NCBI RefSeq assembly: GCF_030272615.1
Contig: NC_081413.1
Location: 338,550,802 to 338,614,801 of the forward strand
DNA: 64,000 nucleotides
Source: Cryptomeria japonica
Lineage: Eukaryota; Streptophyta; Pinopsida; Cupressales; Cupressaceae
Reading direction: 5' to 3'
The position numbers and the translations under genes are program-made. Below are positions 59,405 to 64,000 of this stretch, in pieces; the first letter of the stretch is position 1; each line of letters opens with the position of its first letter. A model generated the notes under the pieces. It was not told where the DNA came from. It saw only the letters and a program-made list of their open reading frames with translations, and made no database searches.

Positions 59405-61015
59405 TTTGGACTCTGTTTATTTCCGCTCTTCATTGTTTTTAGTTAAGGGAAGTACCTCTATCACCTTGACATTCTTTGTGATGAAATAGGTATTCCTAAA
59501 GCCATCATGGTGTGCTTTGAGGTCATACTACCATGGTCTTCCAAACAAGAGGTGACAAGAATCCATGTTAACAACATCAAAAAAAATCTTATCTTTATAT
59601 GCTCCTATTTGGAATTCTACCCATGACTGCTCTTCTACAAGAGTTTGTTGCCCTTTTGTGAGCCAAGACACCTTATAGGGGTATGGATGGGGTATCCTCC
59701 TCAATTTCAACTTCTCTACCATTTCCATTAACACAAAATTCTCAATAGACCTTGAGTCAACCAAAACTTTACATACCTTTCCTCCTGATTGGCAAGAGGT
59801 GTGGAAGATAGACTTCCTTTGAGGTGGCTCCATAGGTGTCAGTACCTTCAAGAGGGTTCTTCTCAACATTAATGCCTCTCTGGTCTCTAGATAACCATAT
59901 AAATAAGGTTTACTACTGCCTTAGTAATCTAATTCTTGGGTTAGATTGGCTCTCCTTTCTCCTTGGGAACTAGACCCCATCTTCTTTGGGCATCTGCTGG
60001 CAATGTGTCCCTCTTGGTTGTAGTTAAAATATTTTATTGGTCTTGCTCCTCCTCCTGATGATCTTCCTCTAAAATTTGTCCTTATACCTTTAAAGTTGCC
60101 TTTGTTGTTGCTATCATTCCTTGAGGAATCTAGACTTCTCTCTCCTTGAAATTCAAAATTTGATCCTCTTCCTCATAAGTTTCTCCTTCCTCTTGGTTGC
60201 TTACCACTTCCTCTACTACTCTTCTCTTGTCTTCTTTTGAGCTTCTCCTCTACTTTTAATACTAATTGATAGCATTTATGAACAGTGTCAGGGCACAAGA
60301 GGTTCAACTCTTCTTGTATGTTCCACCTTAGGCCATTTAGATACCCTGCCACTCTTTCACTTTCATCTTCAACCTTCTTAGACTTCATACTCAATTTCTA
60401 GAATTCTTCAGTATAGGCACACACATCCATCTCCTTTTGTCTGAGATTCTGCCTTCTCTTGTGTAATTGGACTTCATAGTCCTCCAGTACATATACTCCC
60501 TTGATCTCTATAATCATCTTCTTCCAAGAGGTGATCATTCCTCTTCCCTCTTTCACTCTTTCTCCTTGCACAAAATTCCACCATGTCAGGGCTTATCCCT
60601 GTATTTTTGACTTGGCAACCTTCATTCTTTGGTTGTGAGCAATATCTTCACATTCCAAAAAAACATTCAAGGACTCTATTGAGTCCATCACTCCATCAAC
60701 ATCCATCTTCCCAATGAAAATAGGAAGGTTTGATTTATGGTCCATGGTTATCCTCTCCACAAACTTCAAGGCATTGACCAGGTACCTATGCTCTGCAGGA
60801 ACTTACTCTTCATCCTGCCCTTGCGGGTTCTCCTCTTCTTCTCCCACTTCTTCTGAGCCATTAGGTCCTCTCTCCATCTTGCCTTCCAAGTTCTGAATCA
60901 ACTTCCTAATCCAATAATTCTCTTCTTTGTTCTCTTGCACCATCCTAGAAAGTTCCACATTTTTCATCCTCGGAGGCATTCTTCTAGCCTCACCCTTTGA
61001 CTCTTCTACTGACAT
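59405..61015 (-). pseudogene. gag: Gag and protease of chromovirus E
   Basis: It starts M-S-V-E-E-S-K at 61015, about 50 bp after the primer site. Capsid landmarks follow, including Y-L-N-G-L-R-W-N-I-Q-E-E-L (60330 region). In the zinc knuckle (about 60010) the first two Cys are Tyr (Y-F-N-Y-N-Q-E-G-H). 59869-59528 is the protease, with D-S-R-S-I-E-N-F where D-S-G is expected, so the catalytic Gly is Arg. Stops and a frameshift separate the parts. Confidence 0.87.
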
Positions 61016-61050
61016 GTACTATTCTTCTTCCCAAAAGGATTCCTCCTTTG

Positions 61051-61063
61051 CTTTGATACCAAT
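61051..61063 (-). other. Primer-binding site of chromovirus E
   Basis: On - it reads TTGGTATCAAAGC, one mismatch from the tRNA-Met site, beside the 5' LTR. Confidence 0.88.
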
Positions 61064-61064
61064 A

Positions 61065-62581
61065 TGATGCAGAGGTCCTAGTACCGGTATCAGATTGGTT
61101 CCCCTAATCCAAGAACACACCAAGGAACCTAGAAATCACACAACACTCTAGGGGTTAAGGAACATTAGTTTGACAAGTACCACATTCCTTTCTCAAAACA
61201 AAAGACTATCGGTACAAGGTCTCTTTCATTTATCAGAACAAAGTCTCTATGGTCAGCAATGGTTTGGTCCCTTCTCCATTGCAACAATGGCTAATTAAGG
61301 TTTAATTTGAAGTCCCCTAGGTCAGGGAGGCCTCATTCAATCATTGAGTTTAGGTTCCCTCTACCCATTTGGATAATTGTTGCAACAAGGTCTACAAACC
61401 CTAATAGCCCTTCCAAACCATTTTTCTACACTTAACTCTTTGTTTCTCCAAAATACCATACAAAAAATCACTGATTTGGATACCCTTTTGGGGTTTACAA
61501 AACATATCCTAAGGGTTCTTACCAGTAGGGAACACAAGAATCCAAACCCTACTGTGGTTAGGGGATTGGTATAGCCCAATTAGGCCTATTTTACAAAGGA
61601 GGGTGTAGACATAGACCTTAACTCACCAAAAGAACTTAAGGAATACTCTTAAGCCATTGAAAATACACTAATTCCTAAGTCTTAGGCCATGATCAGACCT
61701 TCAACCCCTGATGTGAGACTTGTTTGCTTACACTTGTCGGTGACCACATGAAGTTGCCCACCTTAATGCATTAAACCCTCACCTCCACCTGGTCCTAACC
61801 TACAAAAGGCCTTTAAAATCATAAAATACATTGGCCATAATTGCATCCCCTCCAAATCCATGAACCACCAATGAAGGATCAACAAGGTAAGGCCATTTCT
61901 TTGCAAACCCTAGACAAAACTATCAAATCTAGAACACTTCCAGAATTTTGCTGATTTCTTCCTTGTCTTAGTGAATTAGGACCTTAGACTTGATGCATAT
62001 AAAAGGTAATTAACCACTCTAACACATCCCACTAGTTTCCTAATTAAAAAATGATCATACAGTACGGTACATCATGTAGAATAACAGAATTGTAGGAAAT
62101 TCTCAGAAATCTATTACTTCAATGATGCCAAAGTTTACAAAGTCATTCTCCCCTCATTCTCTCCTCTCAATGATGATTGGAAATGACATTTTATACCTTC
62201 CTGAATAGTTATCAACCACCTTTTGAATTGAGGTGACCGTTGGAAAGAAGTTTCTATTTGCAACCAAAAGTTGTCATTAAAAGTTATCAACAAAGTTGTC
62301 AAGTTTGAGCAACTTTTGACATTAAACATTTCTAAGACATCTCCAACACATAAACACCTAGAAAAATATTCAACTAAATACCCCTAGGCCCATATGCCCA
62401 TGGTAGTTTATAAATTTTCCAAATCCATATCATTGGGTAACAAGGTGGGGTTTATTACAGATAAAGCAAACATCAAACAAACAAGACTACCCTATTGCAT
62501 AGATTCAAAGGTCACATTCTCATGTATGGCCTTTATTCTTTATTGCTCTTATTATCTTAGTCATGAGGTTCTCCTACATCA
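61065..62581 (-). repeat. 5' LTR of chromovirus E
   Basis: 1517 bp. On + it runs from TGATGCAGAGGTCCTAG to CTCCTACATCA, followed by the target duplication TGGAG. Confidence 0.92.
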
Positions 62582-62586
62582 TGGAG

Positions 62587-64000
62587 AAAGGATTCAATGT
62601 GGAGAGGTGCATTGTGTGGTTGGCATATGGATACATTATCGACTTCTATGAATGTAAGGCAATATGGAGTGGAAAGGTATCCCACCATGGCTTGAAACAG
62701 GTCCATGTTCAAATCAAAGGGTACAGAGGTTTCTCTTAATGCTTTGTCAAAAAGGGATATATGAAAAATCTCAAGAATGGAAGTGAGGGTGGGTGTCCTC
62801 CCTAACTGATCTACAAGGTCATACTCATTTTTGGTGGATGATGAAGCTATGGTCTTGGGTGGAGCACCTTGCAAGGTGACTTTACCTCGATGGGTTGTGA
62901 CATTACATTAAGAGGTTTCACTATTAGATGGTGAAGAGGATGGTCTAATGCCTTTCAAAATAACTTTAGTCATTTGGGTAGCAGCTCAGGATATTTATCC
63001 TTTATGATAATGGTAGAAACATAATTGTTCATTAAAATATGGTTAACGGTAGAATCATAATCATAGGACATCTTAGAATATTTAGCTTGATTATCTATTT
63101 TGTCTTTTCCTTTATCATGTTTAGGGAATGATTCCTTAAACATCACATGTTCCCCATTTGAGGTATGAGCATCAACTTCTATGTCACCCTTGTCAATAAG
63201 ATCGTGTATACGATTCTTCAATCTATGACAATTACTAGTTGTATGTCCTTTGCTCTTGTAGTACTCACAATACTCATCATCATTCCACGATGCAGGTTTC
63301 GCTTTTGGCTCATAAGGTGGATTGCCTAGTATTATTATAAGCTTTTTCTCAACCAATTTCTTAAATGTTGTCTCAATTGGATCTCCCAAAGGAGTGTATT
63401 TTATTTGAGACTTTGATGGCCTTTGAGTGTTCACTTGATTATTTGAGCTAGATGAACTTGCACTGGGGAAAGTCATTTTTGGTTTTACAACATTTGTATC
63501 TACTACCCCATCATTGATTGTATTCTTTTTCTTGCTCCAAAAGCGGGGTTTGTCTTCCCATTTGATTCTCTTTGTTATCCTTGATTATCTTAATGGTGCC
63601 TTGTTGAATAAGGACTTTCTTATTTGTCAATCCCTTTTCTATGACTTACTTAAAAGTGTACAAACAACCTTTTCTTAGTTCATATCCAAAATCCTTGTTG
63701 ACATTTTGAATAAACATTTCTGCCATTTTCTTTTGTGGGATATCACAAGAGCATTGACTAGCAAGACCTCTCCATTGTTGTAAGAATGAAGAAAAGGACT
63801 CCCCATTTTTCTATTTGGTATCGCACAAAATGGTCACTACCACATATGTTTCAATGTTGTATGAGAAGTGTTGTATGAAAGCTTTTGCTAGATCACTTCA
63901 TTACTTAATTTCAATTAGAAGTTGGGAAAACCATTCCATAGCTTTTCAGCCCAAACTTTGTGGGAACAATCTCATAAACTGTGCTTCCTCATTGGCTACC
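62587..64000 (-). pseudogene. gag: Gag and protease leader of Tat-like element F
   Basis: From the right edge, - encodes a Tat-type Gag: A-M-E-W-F-S-Q-L, F-I-Q-H-F-S-Y-N, L-Q-Q-W-R-G-L-A and M-F-I-Q-N-V-N. 63476-62970 follows with a zinc-finger-like Y-C-E-Y-Y-K-S-K-G-H-T-T-S-N-C (one ligand changed to Tyr). 62874-62587 carries the conserved protease leader (L-F-Q-A-M-V-G-Y-L, P-H-N-A-P-L-H-I-E), cut by element E. Several TAG/TAA stops show it is dead. The N-terminus lies outside the window. Confidence 0.8.

Larger units (their letters stand above)
54864..62581 (-). mobile_element. Ty3/gypsy chromovirus E, nested in element F
   Basis: LTRs 54864-56379 and 61065-62581 begin TGATGCAGAGG and end CACCA/CATCA. 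TGGAG flanks both outer ends (54859-54863 and 62582-62586). On - the order is primer site TTGGTATCAAAGC, gag, protease, reverse transcriptase, RNase H, integrase, chromodomain and polypurine tract. It has the same architecture as element B but distinct LTRs. The LTRs look about 91% identical by eye. Coding parts carry stops and frameshifts. Confidence 0.94.
49918..64000 (-). mobile_element. Tat-like Ty3/gypsy element F with antisense PMD gene, interrupted by E
   Basis: On - the order is gag (from beyond 64000), protease (62874-62587, then 54858 to about 54490), about 1.5 kb without motifs, an antisense PMD gene on + (51.1-52.96 kb), the polypurine tract and the LTR. Only 1.5 kb separates protease and PMD, too little for reverse transcriptase, RNase H and integrase. 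F is therefore either deleted or a non-autonomous member. Its 5' LTR lies outside the window. Confidence 0.65.

Overview
The window looks like intergenic DNA from a large-genome seed plant. I find no host protein-coding gene, rRNA or tRNA. Almost everything is LTR retrotransposon sequence, stacked by repeated nested insertion. Initiator-tRNA-Met primer sites, copia and chromovirus pol genes, and plant mobile domain (PMD) relics all fit a plant. The long LTRs and deep nesting suggest a gymnosperm or similar giant genome, but I cannot name the species.

Layout: two old Tat-like Ty3/gypsy elements (called G and F here) form the base layer. G reads on + and occupies roughly the left 44 kb. Its 3' LTR begins near 13804 after a polypurine tract, and an antisense PMD gene lies just upstream. 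F reads on -, enters from the right edge with gag and protease (64000 to 62587, then 54858 to about 54490), carries its own antisense PMD gene (51.1-52.96 kb), and ends in a polypurine tract and an LTR starting at 49918. Both copies therefore show PMD antisense, then PPT, then 3' LTR.

Insertions into G: a repeat X (8812-10629), itself hit by a young gag-only LTR element (1-8811, LTRs about 99.5% identical); a solo LTR, Z (10772-12230), inside the PMD gene; and an old element Y (13821-43798, target duplication AAATT) in the LTR. Y holds copia element A (14995-30858, TAACC). A holds chromovirus B (18682-27364, CCAAT/TCAAT), which holds solo LTR C (21715-22443, ACAAC). Y also holds a second, inverted X copy split by copia element D (32549-39090, TAACA). 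Insertion into F: chromovirus E (54864-62581, TGGAG).

The autonomous-type elements (A, B, D, E) keep recognisable gag-protease-pol order, but all are broken by stops, frameshifts and lost catalytic or zinc-binding residues. Many of these changes look like C-to-T or G-to-A transitions, as expected for methylated silent DNA. The youngest insertion (1-8811) has no reverse transcriptase or integrase and would need proteins supplied from elsewhere. The stretch 44.96-49.4 kb holds no recognised gene.
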